DNA from: an uncultured Clostridia bacterium
GTDB taxonomy: Bacteria; Bacillota; Clostridia; TANB77; CAG-508
Assembly (NCBI GenBank): GCA_948530865.1
Contig: CAOTKV010000002.1
Coordinates: forward strand, 86,468-150,467
Reading direction: 5' to 3'
DNA: 64,000 nt
Shown here one piece after another: positions 44,309 to 53,930 of this stretch (the first letter of the stretch is position 1; every line of letters starts with the position of its first letter). Under the pieces are notes generated by a model. That model ran no database searches, was not told the DNA's origin, and saw nothing but the letters and a program-made list of their open reading frames with translations. A program made the position numbers and the translations under genes.

Positions 44309-46844
44309 ACTCGTATCCATCTGATACCTCCTTAACTCTATCTTTTATACTATGTTTTGCAAAAAATTCACTATCTCTTTGTTCTAATTCTTTTTTTAGT
44401 TCATTCATAATATCACATGGCAATTGAAATGTTTGATACTTTCCTCTAGATAATTGCCAATATCGAGTAATATTTCTTCTTAAATTACTTTTTCCAGCTT
44501 GTTCATCTATATGTACCCTAACATTCTTTTTAACTTCTTCCATTAATAAATTCATATTTTCCTTTATTCCATTTGCTTGAGGTAAAAGTGAATTTAATAA
44601 TTTAGGATCTAATGTTTTTAAATAATTTTCTAGTCTTTCTTCTCTTTTTAATGAATCTTGTTCTTTCTTTTTATCATACACATCTTCATGAAGAACATAT
44701 ATTGTTTGTGGTATTGAAACATTATTAGACACACTATTTAACATTTTATTAAATTCATTTGTTCCTACTCTTTTATTAGTCATAAGTGCAGTAGGCTTTA
44801 AACCATCATCTCCATTTTCTTTTCTAGTAGCAAGTGTCACCTCGTTAAATGTACCTTGACCTTTACTCCACTGTGTTGCTGATGGTAAATCATCAGCAGA
44901 AATATATGTATTTATATAATCCGAACATCCTGCATCTCCTAAATTAACATATTTAATCCTATTGGGACTAAATTTTGAATAAATATATGTGCAACCATTC
45001 AGTCCATTCCCAAAAGTTGAAAATCTTTCGTCTGTTATTTGAGTACAACAGCATCTCTCATGATTTCCACTGACATCACCTGTATGTGATAAAAAAGAGA
45101 AATTTGCTCCCATTAATTCTATTATTCTAACTCCATTTATTCTTTGTACATTTATGCCTTCTATATGTGATAATTCTTCATCAGACATTTCATCATAATT
45201 AGTAAAAGAACTTGTATACCCTTCCCTATACTCCTGAACTATTTTTTCTTCAATATTACTTCCAATTTTTCTAATTTTCTTTAATTCTTCAGTTCCAATC
45301 ATTTCAATACAATCGCTTAAAATTCCCTTTAAAACTTCTTGCTCTGCAATTTCATCAATTGTTGACAACAAATCCACAACATCTTCTAGTGGTTTGTTTT
45401 TCATAGAGTATTCTGTACCATTTCCTAATTTAGTTATATTAGAGATATTTCCATCTCTAACTAAAATTTCAGATATTGCCTGTTTTATCTCTGAATTTGA
45501 ATTTGACTCTTCTAATATTTTTAAATAATATTCTTTTTCAATTTCATCCATACGTTGAAAATCTTGTACAGTTTGAATTTCGAATTTATTATCCAAATTC
45601 ATTAAATCATTCCATCTATCTTTAAAATCTATAATTTCTTCATTTGAATTTACTATATCATTATATAGATTTCCAAATTTTTTATACTCATATAAAGATT
45701 GATATAGATTTTCACCAAAATCTAGCCCATTTATATTTTCTCTAAAATCACAATATTTTCTAAATTGAAATAAACCACCATCATTACTATTTATTTCTAT
45801 TAGATTAATATCAGCAACAAAATCGCTAGCTTCAATTATAGGATGTTTTTTTAAAAAATTCATTTCCAAAAACTGATTTTTATATCCTTTAGTTAGTAAA
45901 ACTTGTATTTGATTTTCATCAAAATTATTAACTAATTCAGTAACTAAACAGTAATATTGTTTTTGAGCAGGGGTTAAAAATTCAGTTATTTTTTCTGCTC
46001 CCAATTGAGAAATTCCTTGTTTTATTTCTTTAAGCTTATTGTATGTTAAGCCTTCTTTTTCATTTGTAAAGAGCTTATTAACGAAAAATTTATAATCACT
46101 TTCAGAAGTTCTCTCTATTAAGTATTTTTTTAATTTATCATTTATATTAAAAATTATCCAGTCTCCTACTTTTCCAGATATATTTAAAGAACTTATTAAT
46201 TCAATTTTATCATTATCACTCATTGTTAAATTAAGAATGCTACTTATACTTACATCTATTTTTTCATCTTTTAAAACAGCCGCTTTATCTTTGACTCTAA
46301 TATTTTCATTAAGAAAGTTTGATGTTTTTTCAATATTAAGTATTCCTTTTTCTTGTTGAAATATTTTACTTGCAATAGTATATAAAATATTAACATCCCT
46401 TTGACCATTAATCTCTTGCAATTTATCTTCACTTAAATTTTCAATTTTTTCATAACACTCTCTAGAAAATGCATCAATAACCTTGTTTCCTAAATTTGTT
46501 TTTAAAAGTTTCTCAATATTAATATTTTTTAGTGCCATCTCATATACATCATTTATATCTTCTTTGAATATATCCATATGATTATCCAAAAAAGTTAATT
46601 GCTTATCTTCTTCTAATAATGATACATAATATAATAATGTTTTATTTTCATATAATTTATCTATAACTGATGCATCTTGTAATACAATATTTATCACATC
46701 TTTATCTATTACACTTCCTTCTAAACTTGTTGCAGTTTTAGAATCCGTAGAATTTTCTAAAATTTTCTTTTTTATATTATTTGCTTTTATATAATTTATA
46801 CATTTCTTTGCAGTTTCTTTTATCTTTTGAAAATATTCATTCAT
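44298..46844 (-). CDS. Very large soluble protein, unknown, type A
   Basis: The 848-residue protein has no signal peptide. The first 500 residues are helical and repeat-like. The core holds SFLSHTGDVSGNHERCCCTQ, followed by ITDERFSTFGNGLNGCTYIY and GDAGCSDYINTYISADDLPS. The block GN-x-x-R followed by a Cys-rich CTxxTDE also occurs in the protein at 55563 (GAGDNR and CTSYMTDE), so the two share a distant catalytic or binding core. The conserved Cys, His and Asp residues would suit an enzyme. Function is not known. Confidence 0.6.
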   Translation of the reverse strand: MNEYFQKIKETAKKCINYIKANNIKKKILENSTDSKTATSLEGSVIDKDVINIVLQDASVIDKLYENKTLLYYVSLLEEDKQLTFLDNHMDIFKEDINDVYEMALKNINIEKLLKTNLGNKVIDAFSRECYEKIENLSEDKLQEINGQRDVNILYTIASKIFQQEKGILNIEKTSNFLNENIRVKDKAAVLKDEKIDVSISSILNLTMSDNDKIELISSLNISGKVGDWIIFNINDKLKKYLIERTSESDYKFFVNKLFTNEKEGLTYNKLKEIKQGISQLGAEKITEFLTPAQKQYYCLVTELVNNFDENQIQVLLTKGYKNQFLEMNFLKKHPIIEASDFVADINLIEINSNDGGLFQFRKYCDFRENINGLDFGENLYQSLYEYKKFGNLYNDIVNSNEEIIDFKDRWNDLMNLDNKFEIQTVQDFQRMDEIEKEYYLKILEESNSNSEIKQAISEILVRDGNISNITKLGNGTEYSMKNKPLEDVVDLLSTIDEIAEQEVLKGILSDCIEMIGTEELKKIRKIGSNIEEKIVQEYREGYTSSFTNYDEMSDEELSHIEGINVQRINGVRIIELMGANFSFLSHTGDVSGNHERCCCTQITDERFSTFGNGLNGCTYIYSKFSPNRIKYVNLGDAGCSDYINTYISADDLPSATQWSKGQGTFNEVTLATRKENGDDGLKPTALMTNKRVGTNEFNKMLNSVSNNVSIPQTIYVLHEDVYDKKKEQDSLKREERLENYLKTLDPKLLNSLLPQANGIKENMNLLMEEVKKNVRVHIDEQAGKSNLRRNITRYWQLSRGKYQTFQLPCDIMNELKKELEQRDSEFFAKHSIKDRVKEVSDGYEYDR

Positions 46845-46999
46845 GATTCATGCTCCTTATAATAATGCTCTTTATTAAATATTTTATATCATTAATATTA
46901 AAGGTTCTATAATTTTAGTTAGTAAATTTAGTTAGTAAAATTGTATGGAAAAATGGAAAAAATGATACTAAATAGACTATGTTTTATAAAAATAAAAAA

Positions 47000-47028
47000 A
47001 CTAGAAATCTGTTGAAATCTAGCTTTTT
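47000..47028 (-). terminator. Likely terminator of the tRNA cluster
   Basis: On the minus strand a short stem (CTAGA/TCTAG with flanking A/T pairs) is followed by a run of T after tRNA-Phe. Confidence 0.55.
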
Positions 47029-47031
47029 CTA

Positions 47032-47107
47032 TGGTGGCTTCAAGTGGAATCGAACCACTGACACGGGGATTTTCAGTCCCCTGCTCTACCAACTGAGCTA
47101 TGAAGCC
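47032..47107 (-). tRNA. tRNA-Phe (GAA)
   Basis: Cloverleaf with GGCTTCA acceptor, TAGCTCAGTTGGTAGAGC D arm, anticodon loop CTGAAAA, GGTTCGATTCC T arm and encoded CCA. Confidence 0.97.
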
Positions 47108-47115
47108 TTATATAA

Positions 47116-47144
47116 AAAATATCTAGTTTGTCACTAGATATTTT
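47116..47144 (-). terminator. Hairpin between tRNA-Asp and tRNA-Phe
   Basis: AAAATATCTAGT (47116-47127) pairs with ACTAGATATTTT (47133-47144); on the minus strand T-run follows. It may be a terminator or a processing site. Confidence 0.6.
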
Positions 47145-47220
47145 GGCGACCTGGAACGGGCTCGAACCGTCGACCTCCGCCGTGACAGGGCGGCATTCTA
47201 ACCAACTGAACTACCAGGCC
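47144..47220 (-). tRNA. tRNA-Asp (GTC)
   Basis: Cloverleaf with GGCCTGG acceptor, anticodon loop CTGTCAC, GGTTCGAGCCC T arm and encoded CCA. Confidence 0.97.
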
Positions 47221-47226
47221 AAAAAA

Positions 47227-47302
47227 TGGTGGTCGCTATAGGGTTCGAACCTATGACCTCCTGCTTGTAAGGCAGATGCTCTCCCAGCTGAGCTAAGCGA
47301 CC
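47227..47302 (-). tRNA. tRNA-Val (TAC)
   Basis: Cloverleaf with GGTCGCT acceptor, anticodon loop CTTACAA, GGTTCGAACCC T arm and encoded CCA. Confidence 0.97.
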
Positions 47303-47390
47303 ATTTTGTAGTGGTGACCTCACTGACGTGATTTATTTTACTATATCAAAATCAGTTTGTCAACACTTTTTATTTAATTTTTATAAAAAG

Positions 47391-47476
47391 TGGTGGGCAG
47401 GGATGGATTCGAACCATCGTACGCTCTCGCGGCCAGATTTACAGTCTGGTGCCATTAACCACTCGACCACCTACCC
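47391..47476 (-). tRNA. tRNA-Tyr (GTA)
   Basis: 86-base tRNA with a long variable arm, anticodon loop CTGTAAA and encoded CCA. It is the first of the four-gene tRNA cluster on this strand. Confidence 0.97.
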
Positions 47477-47585
47477 ATGTGTTCTCTCAAGCACGTACTT
47501 TATTATAATAGTATTTTACAATCTTGTCAATAGTATTTTTAAAGTTTTTTAAATTTATTATATATGTGCTTGAGAGTTCTTTGTT

Positions 47586-49106
47586 TTATATGAAAATATT
47601 CATTATTTGATATAAAATTGGAAGTTGCATTAATATAATTGTTGTAAACAAATATTTTTTATTTGTTTCTATCTTTGTTTTATTTATAATAAATATCAAT
47701 ATTGATACTACTGGTATAAAATATCTTCCTTGTATTCCTTCTATAATATCTTTTCCTACCTCAAATAATGAAGTCCATTGTATGTATATTGCTGTTACTA
47801 TTAAAATACTAGTTCCAAATATTATTAAACCAGTCCAAATCTTTCTTAAATTATTTACTTCTAATTCTTTTTCTTCATCATTTACAAATAGTGATATTAT
47901 AAGTGTAATACTAATTATATAAGAAATTATTGGATATACTGTTGTTTTAGCATGACACATTAATTCATTTCCTGTACAAAGTTGGAATATAAACCAATCA
48001 CCTTTTTGTGTTATTGTTCTTATTACAATTCCACAATATTCAAACGGATTGTTCAAAATAAATTCCATTTGCTCTTTAGAAGAAGAATTTGAATCTACTA
48101 ATTTTGTACTTCCAACAACAAGCCATGCAAAACTAATTATTGTACTTATAATTATTGTTAAGATAACAAATCTTTTCCATGTTTTTTTACTTTCAAAGTT
48201 TTCTTCTTTTAATAATAAAACTAATGTTACAAGTGGCAAATATACAATTTTACACAATGAAATTAAACATGCTAAAATTATCAAAAGTATATTTTCTTTT
48301 TTACTAATTTTCTCTTTTAAATATACTTTCTTATAAATAATAGCAATAAACAACATACAAATAGCATTTGTAACTGTATCTCCTGAAATACATATTGCAG
48401 AAAATATATTAATTGGTAGTAAACACAACATCATAAAAAATGTTTTCTTGTTTGGAATTATTTTTATAGACATTGCACAAATTGCCACCCAAAAGATATA
48501 TCCTGTAAGTCTTCCAAGCATTCCTATTATAATTATATTATCACTAACAACCCTACCTATTGTTACACCTATAGTTTGTGGTATATATTGAATTGGAGCA
48601 TACAATTTTATATTCCAATACTCATCTATCAAATCATATTTAGATTCTGAGTTCATATTAAATGCTTCAAATTCATTAATATAATTATCATACTTTTTTA
48701 TTGCTTCAGGTGCATTATTTTTATAATCTATTAATTTTGAAAAAGCCAGTGGAAACATTGAATCTTCTTGCAACTTTACATTTGTATATTTTTGAGAAAT
48801 CTTAAATACTCTTAAAAAGTGTGATACTTCATCAGTTCCACTTCCAAAAGGTGTTACTATAAAATAAAATAATCCTAATACTGTCGCTAAAATTATAAAT
48901 TGCTTATATGTATCTAACTTACATTTATTTGCTATAACAAGTAATATATCAATTCCTATTGCTAATATTACCATACTAATTTGAATTATATTATTTACTT
49001 TTGCAAAAACATCATTTCTAAAATATAAAAATATTGTTATCGCAAATACCCAATATAAAATTTGAAATATAATATCTTTCAAATTAATTTTTTTCATTTT
49101 TTCCAT
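47586..49106 (-). CDS. DUF2142 polytopic membrane protein
   Basis: The 506-residue protein has about 11 membrane segments. The motif TPFGSGTDEVSHFLRVFKISQ in the first outer loop is the DUF2142 signature, and GRYFIPVV near the end also fits. The family resembles glycosyltransferases of the GT-C type and may act in wall polysaccharide assembly. Alone in its transcription unit. Confidence 0.85.
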   Translation of the reverse strand: MEKMKKINLKDIIFQILYWVFAITIFLYFRNDVFAKVNNIIQISMVILAIGIDILLVIANKCKLDTYKQFIILATVLGLFYFIVTPFGSGTDEVSHFLRVFKISQKYTNVKLQEDSMFPLAFSKLIDYKNNAPEAIKKYDNYINEFEAFNMNSESKYDLIDEYWNIKLYAPIQYIPQTIGVTIGRVVSDNIIIIGMLGRLTGYIFWVAICAMSIKIIPNKKTFFMMLCLLPINIFSAICISGDTVTNAICMLFIAIIYKKVYLKEKISKKENILLIILACLISLCKIVYLPLVTLVLLLKEENFESKKTWKRFVILTIIISTIISFAWLVVGSTKLVDSNSSSKEQMEFILNNPFEYCGIVIRTITQKGDWFIFQLCTGNELMCHAKTTVYPIISYIISITLIISLFVNDEEKELEVNNLRKIWTGLIIFGTSILIVTAIYIQWTSLFEVGKDIIEGIQGRYFIPVVSILIFIINKTKIETNKKYLFTTIILMQLPILYQIMNIFI

Positions 49107-49153
49107 TTTTTAATTCTCCTTATATAATTTACAACATTATAACACAAATTGTA

Positions 49154-49180
49154 AAAAGTGGACATATATGCCCACTTTTA
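49154..49180 (-). terminator. Terminator of the sigma/anti-sigma operon
   Basis: AAAAGTGG (49154-49161) pairs with CCACTTTT (49172-49179), next to the stop at 49178. Confidence 0.7.
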
Positions 49181-50284
49181 TTTTTCATATAAATCTTCAT
49201 CATATATTAAATTATTCGAACGTTCTCCCCCAATTATCTCTCCAGTTGTACAATCTACAAAGTATGTAAATTCTGAAGATACAAATTCATCAAAATCATA
49301 TTGAACAACTACACACCAAACCTTCCTTACTCTTTCTTCTGTTTTATAGAATTTAGCATCTTCTTTAAGTTTTGCTCCATCATAGTTTAATGTATGATTT
49401 TCATACTCTTCTTTAAAATTTTCTCTTAGGTATACTGCTTCATTCATTTTTCTTATTCTAGTTTCTGCTAATGTTCCTACAATTTCTCTTTCTTTTTCTA
49501 TTGTTTTATCTTTTTCAACTGCAATTTGTATAGCCTGTTCTTCGGTTATTTTTTCTTCATTTTCTTCATAAATTTCTCTTCCAAAACTCAAACTATACAA
49601 TCCATCTATTGTAGGTACCCAGCCAATAGACACTGATTCATTTTCATTAAATAACTCTCCATATTTTTTATAAAAAGTTGAATACCAAATATATGATTCC
49701 TCATCAGTTTCCATATTACCGTTCAATTTGACAAGTTCATATTCTCCCTCTTTATCTTCATTATATTTATCAAATAATTCCCAAGCCTTTTTTTCTGCTT
49801 GTTCTTTTGTTATTCCATAATTATATGGAATTTTATAGTTCCAAGTTGGAATTTGTATATAATCAAGAATTCCTGTTTCTGCATTAATTTCAATAGTAAC
49901 ATTTTTAGAAAACATTCTCCACATATTTTTATCTTCATAATAATTTTTCTGTAATGCAAAACTATCTATTTCTTGATATTCAAATCCTACTTTTTCTAAA
50001 TATGATATTGAAATTTTCTCTGCTTCCTCTTCAGAAATACATTTTTTCTTTTCTTCTTCTGTTAATTCACGTACAATTTCATATGTTTTAGGTTCTTTCC
50101 AAATTTTTTCATATACTACAGTTCCTGTTGCATAAACAAGTCCACTTGTAATTCCTATTGTTAAAACAAAACTTGCAACCATTTTCAATATGTTCTTTTT
50201 GTGACTCTTTTGTTCTTCTTTTTGAAAGTTAGATATAGCAACATTCATTTTAAATTTTTCAAATAATTCTTTATTATCCATCAT
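49178..50284 (-). CDS. Membrane anti-sigma-like protein with PepSY-type repeats
   Basis: The 368-residue protein overlaps the sigma gene by 11 bases. Cytoplasmic N-terminus (1-30), one membrane segment (about 31-52), and an outer part with ISEEEAEKISISYLEKVGFEYQEI, TKEQAEKKAWELFDKY, ITEEQAIQIAVEKDKTIEKE and the closing YFVDCTTGEIIGG. The same closing block and plan are found in the protein at 39679. Confidence 0.72.
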   Translation of the reverse strand: MMDNKELFEKFKMNVAISNFQKEEQKSHKKNILKMVASFVLTIGITSGLVYATGTVVYEKIWKEPKTYEIVRELTEEEKKKCISEEEAEKISISYLEKVGFEYQEIDSFALQKNYYEDKNMWRMFSKNVTIEINAETGILDYIQIPTWNYKIPYNYGITKEQAEKKAWELFDKYNEDKEGEYELVKLNGNMETDEESYIWYSTFYKKYGELFNENESVSIGWVPTIDGLYSLSFGREIYEENEEKITEEQAIQIAVEKDKTIEKEREIVGTLAETRIRKMNEAVYLRENFKEEYENHTLNYDGAKLKEDAKFYKTEERVRKVWCVVVQYDFDEFVSSEFTYFVDCTTGEIIGGERSNNLIYDEDLYEK

Positions 50285-50819
50285 AACTATATCCTCTTTC
50301 TTTCAAAATTTTATTTAATCTTTTCCTTATTCTAAATAACTTAGATTTCACTTTTGATTCAGAAATATTAAAAATTATAGAAATTTCTTTTATTCTTTTT
50401 CCTTCATAATAATATGAAATAAAAATTTCTTTATCTTCTTTTTTCAGTTTATTTATTTCATCAAAAATAGCTCTATTTTTTTCGCTTTCTGCAAATGTTA
50501 GTTCCAGGTTTTCTAAACTAACAAGTTTATCATCATAATCTTCAATGTTTTCTACAATTTTTAATTTTCTATATTTTTTCTTTATCAAATTTTTAGTAAT
50601 TCCCGCAATATATGGTGACATATTGCATTCTCTTATTAGTTTTTCTTGATTATTCCAAATAGTTAAAAATACATCTAACATTATTTCTTCTATATCTTCT
50701 TCAGATAAATTAATATTAAAATTTCGAATTATTGTAAGAATATAATTTGTATAATCATTCATTAATATCTCTATTTGTAATACATCATCTTTAAAATAAC
50801 TATCTATATTTATTTGCAC
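50274..50819 (-). CDS. ECF-type RNA polymerase sigma factor
   Basis: The 181-residue sigma factor has region 2 with NINLSEEDIEEIMLDVFLTIWNN and ITKNLIKKKYRKLK, and region 4 with DKEIFISYYYEGKRIKEISIIF followed by SESKVKSKLFRIRKRL. It is coupled to its likely anti-sigma factor by overlapping genes. Confidence 0.92.
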   Translation of the reverse strand: MQINIDSYFKDDVLQIEILMNDYTNYILTIIRNFNINLSEEDIEEIMLDVFLTIWNNQEKLIRECNMSPYIAGITKNLIKKKYRKLKIVENIEDYDDKLVSLENLELTFAESEKNRAIFDEINKLKKEDKEIFISYYYEGKRIKEISIIFNISESKVKSKLFRIRKRLNKILKERGYSYDG

Positions 50820-50883
50820 TTCTATTCCCCTATTTTTATATTATTTACATTAGTATATTACCAAGATAAAAAAATAAGTTGCA

Positions 50884-50912
50884 AAAAAGTTAGCAAAATT
50901 TGCTAACTTTTT
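50884..50912 (-). terminator. Terminator of the padR-ftsW-like operon
   Basis: AAAAAGTTAGCAAA (50884-50897) pairs with TTTGCTAACTTTTT (50899-50912), just after the stop at 50918. Confidence 0.75.
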
Positions 50913-50917
50913 ATGTT

Positions 50918-52306
50918 TTATTGAAATGAAATATTAATTTTTATTTTTTTCATTTCTTCACCTTTTTTAGTTAAAATATCTTTTCTTCTATAAATTGATA
51001 ATATAAAAGCAATCATTATCATATTAGTTAAAAGTTGGCTTCCACCGTATGAAATAAATGGTAAATAAAAATCAGATATTGGTATAATATTAAAATTCAT
51101 TAATATATTAAAAATTGCTTGTAATAAAATGAAACTACCAAATCCTGTAATTAATAATTTCCCATTTTTATCATTTATTTTATTACTATCAATAATTAGT
51201 TTTATAGCAAATATCCCTACTACTCCAATTATTATAGCTGAATAAATAGTTCCACAATATGCAATTATTGTTATTAATGCTGTATTTGTTCCACCATCAA
51301 ATAGTCCTGCATAAATTTCCATATCTTCAAGTCCTGAAAACCAATTTGCATTATTTAACACTTGATTTATTTTGTATCCCATCCAGCCATTTCCATGCAA
51401 ATCATTTTCCCAATTATATGCAATTATTTTTCTTTGTACTCTTGAGTAAATTCCATTTTGAGTTATTAAACAAAATCCTGCTAATACTATCCCAAATATG
51501 AATAATGTAGCATATAATTTTATCAAATTAGATTTTCTATTTGGATTTTCTATAATATGAACTGTGGCAATAATTATATAAGATATTGTTAATATTATTG
51601 TAATAGCAATTCTTCCAGTATACATTAATCCTAATATTGAAATAGTTGTTAACATTAATAGATTTAAAATATCAGTTCTTAATTTTAAATTAAATTTTTG
51701 AATATTTATATTAATATATCTTTTATTTAGTTTTTTTATAAATCCCACAAAAGCTACTATGTATAGCAATGTACATAAATTTACTAAATCTAAACATATT
51801 CTTTCTGAAATATAAAAATACTGTTTTTCTGCTTTTGAAATACCAAATACTACTGTAATAAAAATTAAAAAAGTTGATATACCATATATAATTTTAGGAT
51901 GATTTAAAAAATTTCTGTAGTCTAAAAAATAAATTCCAATACTTATAACACTTCCAAGTACAAAATATGCTATATGACGCTTTAAATAAAATTCATCTCC
52001 TCTTTGGACTTTTATAAATGTTATTAAAAATCCAAATCCAATTAAAACTGCAACCACTATAAATAAAATCCAATCAAACTTAGGCCTATGTATTTTGTTT
52101 AAATTTTTTCCTATTTCTTCTGCTTCTCCCATATTAGAAACTGCTTTTTCCTCTGCATTTCTTTCGTCAAAACCTTCTTTCATATAATCTTCTTTCTGTT
52201 CTTGTATGTGCAAACTTAGTTCTTCTGAAATATCTTCTCGGATTGGTTTATATTTTATTTCATTGCAAACATTTTCTAAAAATTCTTTAATAAGCAAATG
52301 AAACAC
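50918..52306 (-). CDS. FtsW/RodA/SpoVE-family protein with N-terminal prefix domain
   Basis: The 462-residue protein opens with a helical prefix (about 1-70, including HIQEQKEDYMKEGFDERNAEEKAV) like the HAAS/permease prefix domains that accompany PadR regulators. Then come about ten membrane helices with the SEDS-family ending DFYLPFISYGGSQLLTNM. SEDS proteins polymerise glycan chains of the wall. The gene overlaps padR by 20 bases, so its supply is under PadR control. The family-wide catalytic Asp could not be placed with certainty. Confidence 0.82.
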   Translation of the reverse strand: MFHLLIKEFLENVCNEIKYKPIREDISEELSLHIQEQKEDYMKEGFDERNAEEKAVSNMGEAEEIGKNLNKIHRPKFDWILFIVVAVLIGFGFLITFIKVQRGDEFYLKRHIAYFVLGSVISIGIYFLDYRNFLNHPKIIYGISTFLIFITVVFGISKAEKQYFYISERICLDLVNLCTLLYIVAFVGFIKKLNKRYININIQKFNLKLRTDILNLLMLTTISILGLMYTGRIAITIILTISYIIIATVHIIENPNRKSNLIKLYATLFIFGIVLAGFCLITQNGIYSRVQRKIIAYNWENDLHGNGWMGYKINQVLNNANWFSGLEDMEIYAGLFDGGTNTALITIIAYCGTIYSAIIIGVVGIFAIKLIIDSNKINDKNGKLLITGFGSFILLQAIFNILMNFNIIPISDFYLPFISYGGSQLLTNMIMIAFILSIYRRKDILTKKGEEMKKIKINISFQ

Positions 52307-52625
52307 CTCCTAATACAGCATTTATTCCATTGCTAAAAACTTTCCATTCTGCTTTCTTTTCTTCTAAATGTTTTCTTCCTTCTTTTGTAATAGAATAATA
52401 TTTTCTTTTTTTTCCACTAGTTTCATCCCAATAAGATGTTATTAAATTTTTTTCTTCTAATGAATGTAAAATTGGATATAATGTTCCTTCTTTTAATTCA
52501 AAAACATTTTCTGATTTTTCGCTTAAAGTTTTTATCATCTCATATCCATACATATTTGAATTTGATAATAAATTTAAAACCATCATAGTTGTACTTCCTT
52601 TTAAAAGTTCTTTATTTACTTTCAT
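52287..52625 (-). CDS. PadR-family transcription regulator
   Basis: The start MKVNKELLKGSTTMMVLNLL is set behind AAAGGAGGC; a ten-codon longer frame lacks a site. The 112-residue protein has the PadR winged helix: YGYEMIKTLSEKSENVFELKEGTLYPILHSLEEKNLI, then KRKYYSITKEGRKHLE. It probably represses its own operon through the dyad at 52721-52769, and is lifted by a ligand or wall stress. Confidence 0.92.
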   Translation of the reverse strand: MKVNKELLKGSTTMMVLNLLSNSNMYGYEMIKTLSEKSENVFELKEGTLYPILHSLEEKNLITSYWDETSGKKRKYYSITKEGRKHLEEKKAEWKVFSNGINAVLGGVSFAY

Positions 52626-52689
52626 AAAAGTTTGCCTCCTTTTATTTGTATACATAGCTACTGGTTATTAGGAAATAGCGCTTTTTTCC

Positions 52690-52719
52690 TTCTATTTGAA
52701 CGTGCACTTTCAAATAGAA
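52690..52719. repeat. Inverted repeat in the padR leader
   Basis: TTCTATTTGA (52690-52699) and TCAAATAGAA (52710-52719) can pair in the untranslated leader of padR. No T-run follows, so it is not a terminator. It may be a second operator or a stability element. Confidence 0.5.
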
Positions 52720-52720
52720 A

Positions 52721-52779
52721 ACATACCTAGGTATACTATGTATTTTATACATTGTATATCTAGGTATGTTTTTTGTCAA
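52721..52779 (-). promoter_or_regulatory. padR promoter with overlapping dyad operator
   Basis: On the minus strand TTGACA (52779-52774) and TACAAT are 17 bases apart. The arms ACATACCTAGGTATA (52721-52735) and TATATCTAGGTATGT (52755-52769) form a dyad centred on the -10 region. Each arm holds ACCTAGGT or its near copy. This is the layout of a PadR autorepression site. Confidence 0.75.
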
Positions 52780-52781
52780 TA

Positions 52782-53930
52782 TTATAAATCTATTTTTTCT
52801 TCTTTATTTTCTTTTAAATCATAGATTCTAATATCACTACTTCTTCCATTATTTTCGTTAACACTATATGCTTTATCTCTTATAAAAAATGAATACTCGC
52901 AATTTAATTTTTCTCTTGAATTATCATCTAGGTTTACTCTATACATTTCATTACCATCTCTAATATAAGCATAATTTTCATATATATAAGCTAAATATGG
53001 CATCATATCATCTGATTTAAAAAGTTCAGTAATATTTCTATTTTCTTGTTTATACATAGTATATTCATCTTCTATATTCTCTTCACTTATTACTTTTCTT
53101 GAATAAGTATATGTTTTATTATTGTATTTTTTTACACTTCCAAACATACCATTAACAATAACTTCATTATTATCCAAATAGACTACTTTTTGTCTTTGAT
53201 TATCTGCAAAATCTATAAAACAAACATAATCATCTGTAACTTCTAGTATACTATTTCTACCTTTTGCAAGTTCTTTTGCACCTGTCCCATCAATATTTGC
53301 ACAAGAAACTGCTCTTGAATTATTATTTATATAATAAAATGTATCTTTATATAATGTAAAATTCCCTCTAGCATTTTCCAAAATTGTTTGCTTATTATAT
53401 CCATTTTTATCCATTTTGCATATATTTCCCTGTGGAAGTTGATTTATATCATCAAATCCTATTTGATCTACAAAATATATCTCATTATCTGTAATCCATA
53501 ATTGAAGTGATGCTCCATCATATATTTTCTCTACATTTCCTTCCAAATCTATTTTGTATATTCCCTTTCCCATATAATAATATGGCATTGCATAAATATA
53601 TTCTCCATCAAAATATAAATGTAATACTCCATCTTCTAACTCGCATAAATTGGTAAGAGTTTTAGAATTTAAATCATATTTATAAACACTTTTATCAAAA
53701 AAAGTTGAAAATATTATTGTATCTCCTATTTTAGCAAATCTTTCTCCTGTTTGCATACTAAAATTCTTTTCTAATTCTAAACTATTTTCATTATTATTTG
53801 GTTCTTCATTACTAAATTCTATTTTTTCTGCATTATCTTTATTAAAAATTTTTGCACTTTGAAAAGCAATAATAATTATTATTATAATGATAATAGCACA
53901 AATCACTTTATATATCGTTTTCATTTTCAC
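52782..53930 (-). CDS. Membrane-anchored beta-propeller (DUF5050-like)
   Basis: The 382-residue protein has one N-terminal membrane segment (about 6-25) and then repeated beta blades such as GDTIIFSTFFDKSVYKYDLNSKT, YAMPYYYMGKGIYKIDLEG and NEIYFVDQIGFDDI. Each blade has the Y-K-x-D-L pattern of DUF5050 propellers. It overlaps the DUF2975 gene by 23 bases. Likely an outer-surface binding protein. Confidence 0.75.
   Translation of the reverse strand: MKMKTIYKVICAIIIIIIIIIAFQSAKIFNKDNAEKIEFSNEEPNNNENSLELEKNFSMQTGERFAKIGDTIIFSTFFDKSVYKYDLNSKTLTNLCELEDGVLHLYFDGEYIYAMPYYYMGKGIYKIDLEGNVEKIYDGASLQLWITDNEIYFVDQIGFDDINQLPQGNICKMDKNGYNKQTILENARGNFTLYKDTFYYINNNSRAVSCANIDGTGAKELAKGRNSILEVTDDYVCFIDFADNQRQKVVYLDNNEVIVNGMFGSVKKYNNKTYTYSRKVISEENIEDEYTMYKQENRNITELFKSDDMMPYLAYIYENYAYIRDGNEMYRVNLDDNSREKLNCEYSFFIRDKAYSVNENNGRSSDIRIYDLKENKEEKIDL

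Noticed and set aside
47328..47552. ORF over the tRNA-Tyr gene
   Set aside because: The peptide MDSNHRTLSRPDLQSGAINHSTTYP is the usual false translation of a tRNA gene.
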